64,000 bases of DNA, from NCBI GenBank assembly GCA_017616165.1, contig JAFZYR010000029.1, positions 38,885 to 102,884 of the forward strand, in the 5' to 3' direction. This document shows, one piece after another, positions 18,571 through 27,103 of this stretch (positions are counted from its first letter, which is position 1; each line of letters begins with the position of its first letter). A program made the translations under genes and the position numbers. The stretch is from Treponema sp. (GTDB lineage Bacteria; Spirochaetota; Spirochaetia; Treponematales; Treponemataceae). The notes beneath the pieces were generated by a model. The model saw only the letters and a list, made by a program, of their open reading frames with translations. It was not told the origin of the DNA and did no database searches.

Positions 18571-19194
18571 ATGGCAAAGATTAAGCTGACAAAAAATGAG
18601 CTCAAGGTACAAAAAGATGCGCTTAAAATGTACAAGCGCTATCTTCCAACCCTTATGCTCAAAAAACAGCAGCTTCAGACAGAAATCCGCACTATAGATG
18701 CCAAGGCCAAGGAAGTACGTGCCGCCCGCGTTGCACTCGAAAAGGAGTTTGAACAGTGGATCAGCGTATTCGGTGAACGAGAAGCGTTTACTCCGGATAT
18801 GGTAACTGTAAAAAACATCAAAAAGGGTGTGGGCAACATTGCCGGTGTAACAATTCCGGTATATGAAGGTGCAGACTTTGGACGAGGGGATTACGACCTT
18901 TACAAAACACCGCTTTGGATTGATATGGCAGCAGACAGAATGGAAAAGGCTCTGTCGCTCGACCTGGAAGCAGAGGTGCTTGATGAACAGGTTCGCCTGC
19001 TTAGTCAGGAGCTCCGCACAACAACCCAGCGCGTAAATCTTTTTGAAAAGGTTAAGATTCCGGAAACAAAGGCCAATATCAAAAAAATTACCGTATACTT
19101 GGGTGATGAACAGGTAGCGGCCGTTGTACGCAGTAAGATTTCTAAGAAAAAGCTGCAGGCAAAACTTGATGAAGAACAGGAGGCTGGCAAATGA
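18571..19194 (+). CDS. atpD: V-type ATPase subunit D
   Basis: Central rotor shaft subunit. 207 residues, almost wholly helical: N-terminal helix beginning KIKLTKNELKVQKDALKMYKRYLPTLMLKKQQLQ (the D-subunit signature) and a long C-terminal coiled coil with TTQRVNLFEKVKIPETKANIKKI. GGAG about 8 bases before the ATG. Its stop overlaps the atpI start (ATGA), so the two are coupled. Confidence 0.95.
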   Translation: MAKIKLTKNELKVQKDALKMYKRYLPTLMLKKQQLQTEIRTIDAKAKEVRAARVALEKEFEQWISVFGEREAFTPDMVTVKNIKKGVGNIAGVTIPVYEGADFGRGDYDLYKTPLWIDMAADRMEKALSLDLEAEVLDEQVRLLSQELRTTTQRVNLFEKVKIPETKANIKKITVYLGDEQVAAVVRSKISKKKLQAKLDEEQEAGK

Positions 19195-21116
19195 TTGAAC
19201 CAATGAAAAAAGTCTCTGTAGTACTTCTCAATAAGGAAAAAGAAGAGGCTTTAAAGGCTCTGAGAAAAATTGGACTTGTACATCTTGAAAAGCTGGAAGG
19301 TTCAAGCGATAAACTCAATGCCTTTAAGGAATATACAAATAACGCTGTTGTTTCAGAAAGTATTCTTGGCGAAATTAAGCTTGCAAAGAGTACAAAAAAG
19401 AATGTACATGAGCTTTCGGATTCACGTGTAATCCAGCTTTGTGCAGACGTAGTTGCTAAATCAGAAAGAAAAAAGCAGCTGCTCGAAGAGATTTCTGCTG
19501 ATACAACAGAGCTCGACAGATTTACCTCATGGGGTGGTGTAAGCCTTGAAGATTTTGACTATCTTAAGGAAAAAGGCATTATCATCCGCATGTACGAAAT
19601 TTCTGCCGACAAATACAGTCTGATTGACCAGGAAATCGAAACAATTCTTGTAAACAACGACAAGAAAAACGTTCGTTTCCTTGTGATTGGTCACGAAACA
19701 AGACCGGAAAAGCTTTTGCCGGAGGCCTTTGAAGTACCATTCCCAAGAATGTCAACAGACGCACTTCAGACCGAAATCAGAAACGATGAAAAGGAAATAC
19801 GCGACATTGAAAAGTTCTATTTTGAAAATGCCAAATACATTCCTGCCATCGTTAAGTTCCGAAAGAATCTGGAAAGCGACATTGAATTTGAAAATGTAAA
19901 TGCCGGAATGGCTCACGAGCAGACAGATTCAGAAAACGAGCTTGCCTGGATAAGCGGTTATGTTCCGGTTGCAGACCTTGAAGAATTTAAGGCTGCCTGT
20001 GCTCAAAATCAGTGGGCTTTGGCTTATGCAGACCCTGAGGATGAAGACCTTGAGGTTCCAACAAAGCTCCGCAACAACAAGTTTGTAAGCCTTATTTATC
20101 CGCTCACAGACTTCTTGGGTACAGTACCGGGCTATCACGAATATGATATTAGCGGCTGGTTCCTGCTGTTCTTTACAATCTTCTTTGGAATGATTTTTGG
20201 AGACGGCGGATACGGACTTCTGGTAACAGCTATTGCAATCCTTATGATTCTTAAAAACCTGTTTACCAAAAAGAAGGTTCCGGCTCTGCTTGGGCTTGTA
20301 ACGCTTGTAGGCTTTGCAACCATTGGCTGGGGTATTGTTACCTGCACCTGGTTTGGACTTAAGCCTGAACAGCTGCCTGCCTGGCTTGTTAATCTGTCAA
20401 TTCCACAGATTTCGAATGCTTATACAGGACCTGACTGGACACCGTTCTGGAAGCCTGATGCAACAGAAGGTCTTACCAATGCACAGAATCTTCAGATATT
20501 CTGTTTCAGTCTTGCCTTGCTGCAGCTTAGCGTTGCACACATAAAGGCAATGATCCGTAACAGAAAGTCATTAAAGGTACTGGGCGATTTTGGTGCCTTG
20601 CTTCAGCTCATTGGTATGTACTGGGTAGTACTTTCAATGGTTGTAAGCTCATCTGTATTCAGCTTTACAGAAAAAATCTACGGATTCCCAATCGGATTAT
20701 TCGAAATATGTCTGGTTGGCGTAGGCTTTGTATTAAGCTTTATATTCAGTAATTACGAAGGATCAATTGGTGCGTCTGTACTCGAAAGCTGCAAGAACAT
20801 CATTTCTGTACTTTTGGGTGTAGTAAACGTATTCAGTGATATCGTATCTTATATCCGTCTTTGGGCGGTAGGTCTTGCAGGTGCTGCAATCAGTAACACT
20901 GTAAATGAAATGGCAGGTCCATTACTTGGACACTTTATAACCTTCATTTTCTTTGTAATGCTTGTAGCCTTTGGTCATGGCTTGAACATGATCTTGAACC
21001 TGCTTTCTGTAATAGTTCATGGCGTTCGTCTTAACACACTTGAATTCTCAAGTCACTTAGGCATGTCATGGTCGGGCTTAAAATATAGTCCTTTCAGTGA
21101 AAAGGTAAAGAAATAA
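19191..21116 (+). CDS. atpI: V-type ATPase membrane stator subunit I (a)
   Basis: Membrane stator subunit that forms the ion half-channels with the K ring. 641 residues: N-terminal cytoplasmic half with coiled coils (MKKVSVVLLNKEKEEALKALRKIGLVHLEKL), then about seven or eight membrane helices from roughly residue 320. The segment SYIRLWAVGLAGAAIS carries the essential arginine, Arg556, that faces the proteolipid carboxylate. It overlaps atpD by four bases. Confidence 0.96.
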   Translation: MIEPMKKVSVVLLNKEKEEALKALRKIGLVHLEKLEGSSDKLNAFKEYTNNAVVSESILGEIKLAKSTKKNVHELSDSRVIQLCADVVAKSERKKQLLEEISADTTELDRFTSWGGVSLEDFDYLKEKGIIIRMYEISADKYSLIDQEIETILVNNDKKNVRFLVIGHETRPEKLLPEAFEVPFPRMSTDALQTEIRNDEKEIRDIEKFYFENAKYIPAIVKFRKNLESDIEFENVNAGMAHEQTDSENELAWISGYVPVADLEEFKAACAQNQWALAYADPEDEDLEVPTKLRNNKFVSLIYPLTDFLGTVPGYHEYDISGWFLLFFTIFFGMIFGDGGYGLLVTAIAILMILKNLFTKKKVPALLGLVTLVGFATIGWGIVTCTWFGLKPEQLPAWLVNLSIPQISNAYTGPDWTPFWKPDATEGLTNAQNLQIFCFSLALLQLSVAHIKAMIRNRKSLKVLGDFGALLQLIGMYWVVLSMVVSSSVFSFTEKIYGFPIGLFEICLVGVGFVLSFIFSNYEGSIGASVLESCKNIISVLLGVVNVFSDIVSYIRLWAVGLAGAAISNTVNEMAGPLLGHFITFIFFVMLVAFGHGLNMILNLLSVIVHGVRLNTLEFSSHLGMSWSGLKYSPFSEKVKK

Positions 21117-21129
21117 ATAAAACTATGTC

Positions 21130-21150
21130 ATCCCGAACTTGTTTCGGGAT
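21130..21150. repeat. Short dispersed palindrome (family D) between atpI and atpK
   Basis: ATCCCGAA (21130-21137), loop CTTGT, TTCGGGAT (21143-21150): a perfect 8-bp stem. It sits in the gap just before the atpK ribosome binding site and could lower or stabilise expression of the proteolipid gene, which is needed in excess. Confidence 0.8.
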
Positions 21151-21168
21151 CTATACAAGGAGAAAATT

Positions 21169-21591
21169 ATGGATTTTGGTATGCTTGGTGCTGCTGTAGT
21201 TATGGGTATTGCTGCTCTTGGATCAGCAATTGGTATTGGAATTGCCGGACAGGGTGCAATTGGTGCTTGGAAACGCTGTTATATCAATAACAAGCCGGCT
21301 CCATTCATTCTTACAGTATTTGCCGGTGCTCCACTTACACAGACAATCTACGGATTCCTTCTTATGCAGTCTATGAATGGTTCTGACAAGAACCCTGGCT
21401 TCCTTCTTGGTCTTGGTATTGCTTCTGGTCTTGCAATGTGTTTCTCTGCTATTGCTCAGGGAAAAGCAGGTGCTGCAGGTTCAGATGCCCTTGGCGAAAC
21501 AGGAAAGGGTTTTGCACAGTACATCATGGTAGTAGGTCTTTGTGAAACTGTAGCCTTGTTCGCTATGGTATTCTCAATGATCGTTTGTTAA
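21169..21591 (+). CDS. atpK: V-type ATPase proteolipid subunit K
   Basis: Membrane rotor ring subunit. 140 residues, four helices from a duplicated hairpin. Helix 4 carries the ion-binding Glu126 (GLCETVALF); Gln97 (AIAQGKAG) lies in helix 3, and Thr57-Gln58 with Tyr61 (LTQTIYG) in helix 2. This matches the side chains that hold Na+ in the Enterococcus hirae NtpK ring, so Na+ coupling is a reasonable inference. The ATG at 21169 has AAGGAG six bases upstream; a longer frame from TTG 21139 starts inside the palindrome and is rejected. Confidence 0.95.
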   Translation: MDFGMLGAAVVMGIAALGSAIGIGIAGQGAIGAWKRCYINNKPAPFILTVFAGAPLTQTIYGFLLMQSMNGSDKNPGFLLGLGIASGLAMCFSAIAQGKAGAAGSDALGETGKGFAQYIMVVGLCETVALFAMVFSMIVC

Positions 21592-21626
21592 GACTAATAC
21601 ATAAGAAACATAGGGGCTTACGCTGC

Positions 21627-21668
21627 GAAAGTCGCCTGCCAGCTGAAGAAACCTGTCAGACGACTTTC
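21627..21668. repeat. Imperfect inverted repeat downstream of atpK (possible terminator)
   Basis: Arms 21627-21642 (GAAAGTCGCCTGCCAG) and 21653-21668 (CTGTCAGACGACTTTC) pair at 14 of 16 positions around a 10-base loop. A T run (CTTTTTT) follows about 20 bases later. It lies in the 194-base gap between the V-ATPase operon and ispG, and may end the ATPase transcript or be another dispersed element. Confidence 0.6.
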
Positions 21669-21742
21669 TCCGCTCCGCCTCCAAGTTTATATGTCTTTTT
21701 TAGTAACAAACATCATTGAGAATTCCTTGCTTCTGCCAGAAT

Positions 21743-21772
21743 CGTCATTGCGAGCGAAGCGTGGCAATCCAT
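21743..21772 (+). repeat. Family A dispersed repeat, single forward copy
   Basis: CGTCATTGCGAGCGAAGCGT, then GGCAATCCAT, 14 bases before the ispG start codon. Short internal stem GCGA/TCGC type. Same family as 14131, 22873, 24011 and 56553. Confidence 0.85.
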
Positions 21773-21785
21773 GTATTAAAAAATT

Positions 21786-22904
21786 ATGTTAACAAAAACA
21801 ATAAAACTAGGTGGGAAGGGAAGTACTAAGACTGTCCTTATTGGGGGCGGGAATCCGGTGTCGGTCCAGACTATGTGGAAGGACGGGATTACTGACCTTG
21901 ATATAAATTCCACAAAATTAGATTCAATCCTTAAACAATTAAACGAACTTAGTCTCATAGGCTGCGATATTGTGCGCTTTGCAGTTCCGGATATGGAAAG
22001 TGCCCGTTCACTAAACCTGCTGTCAGAACGTACAGTAATGCCGCTTGTTGCAGACATACACTTTGACTATAAGCTGGCTCTTGAGTGCCTTAAAGCCAAT
22101 ATTGCCGCAATAAGAATAAACCCCGGTAACATAGGCTCAGAAGAAAATACCCGCACAGTAATCCAAGCCTGCCGCGATAACGGGGTACCAATCCGTATTG
22201 GTATAAACAGCGGAAGCCTTCCTAAAGACCTGCAGGAACAGATTCAGGCAGAGAAGATCACCCGTGCTCAAGGCTTGTGCGAAACTGCAGTGCGCGAGGC
22301 TGCAATCTTTGAAAAATATAATTTTGACCAGTATGTAGTTAGCATGAAGTCCAGTGATGTTAACGAAACTATACAGTGTAATACTTTTTATAGCCAAAAA
22401 TACAATAATCCGCTGCATCTGGGCGTAACAGAAGCAGGTCCACTCATCGGCGGAATTGTAAAATCAAGCATTGCGTTCAGCACACTGCTGGAAAAGGGCA
22501 TTGGAGACACAATCCGTGTAAGCTTGTCTTCCAGTCCGGAAAATGAGGTTATTGCCGGAATAAACATTCTTAAGGAATGCGGGAAGCGTCCGCGTGGTGT
22601 AAACCTTGTTTCCTGTCCGCGCTGTGGACGCATAGGCTTTGATGTTCACGGCTTTGTAGACCGCTGGCAGAACAGGCTGCTTGCACTGGACAAAAACATA
22701 ACGGTTGCAGTAATGGGCTGTGTTGTAAACGGACCTGGGGAAGGGCGTCACGCAGATCTTGGAATTGCGGGCACTGCCGATAAAGTAATTATTTTTAAAA
22801 AAGGTAAAATAGTGCAAACAATTGACCCCAAAGATGCCGATAAAGTATTTGAAGAAGAATTGAATACAATGACGTCATTGCGAGCGAAGCGAAGCAATCC
22901 ATAA
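21786..22904 (+). CDS. ispG: HMBPP synthase IspG (GcpE), with repeat-derived C-terminal tail
   Basis: Penultimate enzyme of the non-mevalonate isoprenoid pathway: reduces MEcPP to HMBPP with a [4Fe-4S] cluster. The cluster ligands are visible: Cys277 and Cys280 (SCPRCGRIG), Cys312 (MGCVVNGPG) and the fourth ligand Glu319. N-terminal TIM-barrel motifs: GGGNPVSVQTM, VRFAVPD, PLVADIHFDYKLAL, IRINPGNIG. Residues 363-372 (TSLRAKRSNP) are encoded by a family A repeat at 22873-22902 that also precedes the stop codon. No clear ribosome binding site is seen before the ATG. Confidence 0.96.
   Translation: MLTKTIKLGGKGSTKTVLIGGGNPVSVQTMWKDGITDLDINSTKLDSILKQLNELSLIGCDIVRFAVPDMESARSLNLLSERTVMPLVADIHFDYKLALECLKANIAAIRINPGNIGSEENTRTVIQACRDNGVPIRIGINSGSLPKDLQEQIQAEKITRAQGLCETAVREAAIFEKYNFDQYVVSMKSSDVNETIQCNTFYSQKYNNPLHLGVTEAGPLIGGIVKSSIAFSTLLEKGIGDTIRVSLSSSPENEVIAGINILKECGKRPRGVNLVSCPRCGRIGFDVHGFVDRWQNRLLALDKNITVAVMGCVVNGPGEGRHADLGIAGTADKVIIFKKGKIVQTIDPKDADKVFEEELNTMTSLRAKRSNP
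22873..22902 (+). repeat. Family A dispersed repeat inside the ispG 3' end
   Basis: CGTCATTGCGAGCGAAGCGA, then AGCAATCCAT, read in frame as the last residues of IspG; the stop codon TAA begins at 22902. The downstream gene has its ribosome binding site immediately after. Confidence 0.9.
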
Positions 22905-22913
22905 GGAATTAAA

Positions 22914-24011
22914 ATGAAGCGATTTTTTTTAGTTTTAATTTTTGTATTATTAAGTATATGTCTTTGGGCCCAGAACAGCCTTAATTCACAGGAAAATATT
23001 GCCTTTAGAAACGCACAGAATGCCTACGAAAATATGGAATACGGCAAGGCGCTCAAATATGCCGAGGATGCCATTTTATTGCGCAAGGAACAGGTTGCAA
23101 AGGACTATAAAACAATTCAGACAAGCCTGGCTGCAAGAGACGTAAAAAAGGCAGGCGACAATATTTCAAACATAATTCCTGTTCTTAAAGAACGAGACGA
23201 ATACGACTGTATAAGCTTAATCAATTACTATAATTCAAAGGGCGACTTTGGAGACTCAATTACAAAGGTTTTAAACTATATTCAAAGCCAGGAGCAGTTC
23301 CCAGAAGCTCAAAAGCTCATAGGTGATATTTACAAGCTCGAGGGTGAATACGATTTTGCAGAAGAATATTACTTAAAGGCCCTTGAAAATGCTGTTGTAC
23401 TGGACATCCCAGACGAGCGCTACGAAATTATCTACATGCTTGCAGAGCTTAGCCGACAGAAGGGTGACTACAATACAATGGAAATTCGCCTTTTAAACAT
23501 TATTGGCAAGGAACAGAACGAACAGATTAATGTTCTTGGCCGTTCAATGAAAACTACAATTTCACGCGACAATGCCAGCGCTGTAGAAAAATACTTTCAG
23601 ATGTACCGCAGTGAATATTATTATTCTTTAAAAGCTTATTATGCACTTGCAGAGTACTATCTTTCAATCGGACAAAAGGACAAGGCCTTTACCTACAGTG
23701 CAATTGGCGTAATCACAGGCTTTACCAAGATTTACAATGTAATTGAAAAACGTGACATAGACTTTGAATACACCGACATAAGCTCGTTCCTGGACCTTAT
23801 TCCAAATTATTCGGATATAGTTACCTGGGGCAGCAATAATGATGTATGGAAAAGCTTTAACTTATTCAGCACAATCTGCGACGAATGCGGTTATACGACC
23901 GTTGCACGCTGCCTGCTCGAAATACTTGCCGTTCATTCACCACAAAAGTTCTGGCAGCAGGATGCAGTTTTGCGGCTGGATAAGGCAGACGGTATAAAGA
24001 ATCCGGAGTAA
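22914..24011 (+). CDS. Exported TPR-repeat protein of unknown function
   Basis: 365 residues. A clear signal peptide (hydrophobic residues 4-18, ending LWAQ). The rest is helical with tetratricopeptide-like repeats: ENIAFRNAQNAYENMEYGKALKYAEDAI near the N-terminus and AQKLIGDIYKLEGEYDFAEEYYLKAL near residue 145-175, then less regular helices. Such periplasmic TPR proteins are frequent in treponemes and usually scaffold protein-protein contacts. AAGGA lies 8 bases before the ATG. No specific partner can be inferred; the gene is convergent with the Omp85-like gene. Confidence 0.75.
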   Translation: MKRFFLVLIFVLLSICLWAQNSLNSQENIAFRNAQNAYENMEYGKALKYAEDAILLRKEQVAKDYKTIQTSLAARDVKKAGDNISNIIPVLKERDEYDCISLINYYNSKGDFGDSITKVLNYIQSQEQFPEAQKLIGDIYKLEGEYDFAEEYYLKALENAVVLDIPDERYEIIYMLAELSRQKGDYNTMEIRLLNIIGKEQNEQINVLGRSMKTTISRDNASAVEKYFQMYRSEYYYSLKAYYALAEYYLSIGQKDKAFTYSAIGVITGFTKIYNVIEKRDIDFEYTDISSFLDLIPNYSDIVTWGSNNDVWKSFNLFSTICDECGYTTVARCLLEILAVHSPQKFWQQDAVLRLDKADGIKNPE

Positions 24012-24040
24012 TGGATTGCCGCGCTGCGCTCGCAATGACG
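24011..24040 (-). repeat. Family A dispersed repeat, inverted copy
   Basis: ATGGATTGCCGCGCTGCGCT, then CGCAATGACG, overlapping the last base of the preceding TAA stop codon. It fills the gap between two convergent genes and could act as a transcription barrier. Confidence 0.88.
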
Positions 24041-24045
24041 GGCTT

Positions 24046-25590
24046 TTAATAATGCAGGCCAAAGCCAAGCTGGATTTCGGTTTTGGAAACGTTCTGGCGC
24101 CAGTCCATGTTTAAGTTTTTAGCAAAGAACTTGCGGCCGGCGTCTATACCAACACTTGCACGTACAGTAATTCCTGACCATTTAAGAGGATACACAATCA
24201 CTTCAAGACCGGTTCCGTAAAAGCCGTCCTTAAAGCTGAATATGCTTTGTGTAATTTTGTTATAGCATAAAGCCATATCAAAGAACGGCGAAAGCTGCAG
24301 GTCAAAATTAAAGTATCGCAAAAAAGACTTCTGGAAGTTTGTTGAAAAAAGATGAATAGGAATATCAAAATTAAAAATAAGTGCACTGGTAGGGGTTAGG
24401 GCAGAATACTGAGTATCCTTAAATTCCTGTGAGTCACGCACACCGCGGATATAATGACCAATTGCCTTACCGTCATTCATAATATATTTATTCTTTTTAG
24501 GGTTAGACATAAAGGTAAAGGCACGAATGTCAGTGCAAAGTCCAAGGTTTCGCAGAATAAAGCTGTCATCAAATAAATCAATTTTTTTATAGGCGGCAGC
24601 ATTCATTTCTATTACAGGATAAAATCTCTGGCGTTGAAAGTTCCAGGTATAATAATTATCTACAGAAAAATAATAGCCGTCGCGCAGGTTGCTGTTCCAG
24701 TCAGTGCGTCCAAAGGCAATTTTATGACCCGCAGTGAGGACTGGGCTTGAAAGATCTGAATTGAGCTTAGAAATGCCGTTAAAATCCCAGTTTATGCTGG
24801 TTTTGATGTATGGAGTATAAAGAACGTCTCCGCTGTATTCAAGCTCTGCAACCTTGAGCGGCATGCTTATTTTAAAATCATTTACAAAGTACATGCTGTC
24901 GTTAAATTCTTTGTAATCAAAATTGTTGTTGAACTTCTGGTTGGTTTCAAAAATAATGGAATGCTTTCCTACTGGAAGCCCAAGCCGTAAGCCTGTAGAA
25001 ATTCCCCATTCAGGAAGCTTGTCGCCCATTGTAAAAGAAAAATCAAGGTCATTGAGCCAGGTTGCATCAAAAATGCCAAGCTTAAAAGGGTAGTCAAAGT
25101 TTATATCAAAGCCAAACTCAGCATGATCTGCATCCGATTCAAAGGTCGGAATCATAAAATAAATGCCCGAATTGAGTGTATTGAGTGAGCCTAAGAAGTT
25201 AGAATCCTTAATCTTAAGCTTAAAGGTAAGTCCTGTGTTGGAATCATACTTAGGGCCCGGAATTGCAAAAAGGTGGAAGGAGTCCTTTACATAAACATTC
25301 AAGGTTATATCATTATCAATTATTTCATAAGTAACTTCTATTTTTTCAAAGGCACGCAGATTATTAAGCCTTTGTGTGTAATTTTCCAAATAAAGCTTAA
25401 AGGCTTCTTCATTTTCAAAATCTGTTTTAGTATCTACAGGAACTGCTTGTGCAAGAACATAGTCTTGAGTAACACCAAAAATTTTAGCTCCACAGCCTTC
25501 TATGTTATAATTAACTTTAGTAATTTTAAGCGCAAAAACAGAGGATTGCAGCAGAAGGAAAAGAAAAAATAGCAAAAAAGGCTTTTTCAT
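24046..25590 (-). CDS. Outer-membrane beta-barrel protein with POTRA-like N-terminus (Omp85-type)
   Basis: 514 residues. Signal peptide (ending SSVFA), then about 100 residues resembling one POTRA domain (YTQRLNNLRAFEKIEVTYEIIDNDITLNVYVKD) and a long region of alternating hydrophobic strands ending in KTEIQLGFGLHY, with an aromatic C-terminal residue as expected for BAM-inserted barrels. It resembles BamA/TamA-type proteins, but has fewer POTRA units than BamA, so a specialised role is likelier than general barrel assembly. It is translationally coupled to the WbaP-type gene upstream (1-base overlap), which suggests a link to surface polysaccharide; that link is inference. Confidence 0.65.
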   Translation of the reverse strand: MKKPFLLFFLFLLLQSSVFALKITKVNYNIEGCGAKIFGVTQDYVLAQAVPVDTKTDFENEEAFKLYLENYTQRLNNLRAFEKIEVTYEIIDNDITLNVYVKDSFHLFAIPGPKYDSNTGLTFKLKIKDSNFLGSLNTLNSGIYFMIPTFESDADHAEFGFDINFDYPFKLGIFDATWLNDLDFSFTMGDKLPEWGISTGLRLGLPVGKHSIIFETNQKFNNNFDYKEFNDSMYFVNDFKISMPLKVAELEYSGDVLYTPYIKTSINWDFNGISKLNSDLSSPVLTAGHKIAFGRTDWNSNLRDGYYFSVDNYYTWNFQRQRFYPVIEMNAAAYKKIDLFDDSFILRNLGLCTDIRAFTFMSNPKKNKYIMNDGKAIGHYIRGVRDSQEFKDTQYSALTPTSALIFNFDIPIHLFSTNFQKSFLRYFNFDLQLSPFFDMALCYNKITQSIFSFKDGFYGTGLEVIVYPLKWSGITVRASVGIDAGRKFFAKNLNMDWRQNVSKTEIQLGFGLHY

Positions 25591-27050
25591 TAGTAGGCAC
25601 CCCTGCCTTTAAGAACTACCCACACAGTTTTAATAAGAATCCAGATATCCAGCCAGATGGACCAGTTCTGGATGTAGTAAGAGTCAAGGGAGATTCGTTC
25701 TTCGTATTCAGTGTCTGAGCGGCCTGAAGTCTGCCACATTCCCGAAAGACCCGGAGAAACTGAAAGAACATAATCTTTATATTGACCGTATTTTTCAATT
25801 TCAGGCTGTGTAACAGGGCGTGGTCCTACAAAGCTCATCTGTCCAACCAGTATATTTATGAGCTGTGGAAGCTCGTCCAAGCTTGTTTTGCGCAGGAATT
25901 TTCCAAACTTTGTTACACGAGGATCATTTTGGAATTTGCGTTCCTTTTCCCATTCTTCGCGCATTTGTGGATTATTTGCAAGTATTTCTTCAAGCTTTTT
26001 GTCAGCATCAATGCACATAGAACGGAATTTCCAGCATTTAAATTCCTTGCCGTTTTTGCCCACTCGTTTGTGACCATAAAAAACAGGGCCCCTGGAAGTA
26101 CACTTAGTAAGAATAATCAGAATAAAGAATACTGGAATAAGGATTGGCGAAAAGAAAACAATAAGTCCTACATCCATAAGACGTTTAATTAAAAGGTTTG
26201 TCTTAAAGGTTAGATTATGTGTAGAAGCAAAACCAATAATTCCTGCAATATCCTTAAGCTGCTGTGAGCTTGTAAACGATGACTGAGATTTAGAAACCGC
26301 AATTGTATAACGGTATGAGGTCATTATGGTTGAAATTTCACCACGATAGTCACAAAGAATTGCCTGCTTAATATTATAATCATGAATTATTTCGTTTACT
26401 TCGTTTTCTGGCGGAAAAGCCGGAATATCATTAATAACCTCGGGTGCTTTGAGCGAAGCGTCTATAATAACAGCCGGCTTATAACCAAGGAATTTGTTCT
26501 TATTAAGCTTTTTGATTACTTCGTCTGCGCTGTTGCCGGTACAATAAATAACTGCGGGAACTCCCCACCAGGAGCGTTTACAAAATACACGCTTTGAAAA
26601 TTCACGGAAGGCTGGTAAAAGGAATATAGAAAAAATAAAGGCCAGAATAAAGGCCCAGACAATTTCCACATTACCAGAATCTTGTTTAAAAAAGGCTGCT
26701 GGATTTGACTGAGTATGGCTTGAAACAATAACAAAGGCTGTAATAATACTAAAACCAAAAAAGGTTGAAAAAGTATATTTTTTTACCTGTTCTGCAGCCG
26801 GAATCATAATGCCAGGATATAAGCCCATAAAAGCAAAAAGCAAAAGAATAAATGGAATGAAAACTGTATAATTAATAAAGGATTTAAAATTAATATTGCG
26901 GATTGAAAACAGATTTACAATAAAAAAACCCAGTGCAATGCAAAGAATAAGTACAAGAATATCAACTAAAAAAAGTGCAAAACCAGAAAAAAAAGAACTT
27001 GTTCGCGGGAAATTTTTTTTAAGATAATCTGCAAATTCCGATTTATTCAT
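25590..27050 (-). CDS. Polyprenyl-phosphate sugar-1-phosphate transferase (WbaP type)
   Basis: Starts glycan assembly by moving a sugar-1-phosphate to undecaprenyl phosphate at the inner membrane. 486 residues: four N-terminal membrane helices (to about 150), a CoA-binding-like domain (about 165-260), a fifth hydrophobic segment (LMDVGLIVFFSPILIPVFFILIILT) and the catalytic domain with GPVFYGHKRVGKNGKEFKCWKFRSM, FLRKTSLDELPQLINIL and MSFVGPRPVTQPEIEKY, ending with the SPGLSGMWQTSGRS segment. The domain order is that of WbaP rather than the short PglC type. The sugar (galactose or glucose) cannot be read from sequence. TATAAT lies seven bases before the ATG and no Shine-Dalgarno sequence is present. 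Confidence 0.93.
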   Translation of the reverse strand: MNKSEFADYLKKNFPRTSSFFSGFALFLVDILVLILCIALGFFIVNLFSIRNINFKSFINYTVFIPFILLLFAFMGLYPGIMIPAAEQVKKYTFSTFFGFSIITAFVIVSSHTQSNPAAFFKQDSGNVEIVWAFILAFIFSIFLLPAFREFSKRVFCKRSWWGVPAVIYCTGNSADEVIKKLNKNKFLGYKPAVIIDASLKAPEVINDIPAFPPENEVNEIIHDYNIKQAILCDYRGEISTIMTSYRYTIAVSKSQSSFTSSQQLKDIAGIIGFASTHNLTFKTNLLIKRLMDVGLIVFFSPILIPVFFILIILTKCTSRGPVFYGHKRVGKNGKEFKCWKFRSMCIDADKKLEEILANNPQMREEWEKERKFQNDPRVTKFGKFLRKTSLDELPQLINILVGQMSFVGPRPVTQPEIEKYGQYKDYVLSVSPGLSGMWQTSGRSDTEYEERISLDSYYIQNWSIWLDIWILIKTVWVVLKGRGAY

Positions 27051-27057
27051 GCTATTT

Positions 27058-27086
27058 ATTATACAGCGAATTTGTTGATTAGTCTA
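27058..27086 (-). promoter_or_regulatory. Promoter of the WbaP-type gene (leaderless position)
   Basis: On the minus strand TAGACT (27086-27081), 17-base spacer, TATAAT (27063-27058). Only seven bases separate the -10 box from the ATG at 27050, so transcription would start at or one base from the start codon. Overlaps the divergent promoter at 27075-27103. Confidence 0.6.
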
Positions 27087-27103
27087 TGTTATTAAATTAT
27101 AAT
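27075..27103 (+). promoter_or_regulatory. Promoter of the 27110 barrel gene (leaderless position)
   Basis: TTGATT (27075-27080), 17-base spacer, perfect TATAAT (27098-27103), then six bases and the ATG at 27110. The predicted start of transcription is the A of the ATG. The -35 box abuts that of the divergent promoter, so both face each other within 59 bases. Confidence 0.65.

Noticed and set aside
18337..19203. 288-residue minus-strand frame across atpB-atpD
   Set aside because: Runs across two conserved genes and a repeat on the opposite strand; not plausible.
21139..21168. Longer N-terminus for atpK from TTG 21139
   Set aside because: The start lies in a palindromic repeat and the added residues are not part of the proteolipid; AAGGAG fits the ATG at 21169.
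21592..21742. tRNA or small RNA in the gap after atpK
   Set aside because: No cloverleaf or T-arm pattern; the paired arms fit a simple hairpin.
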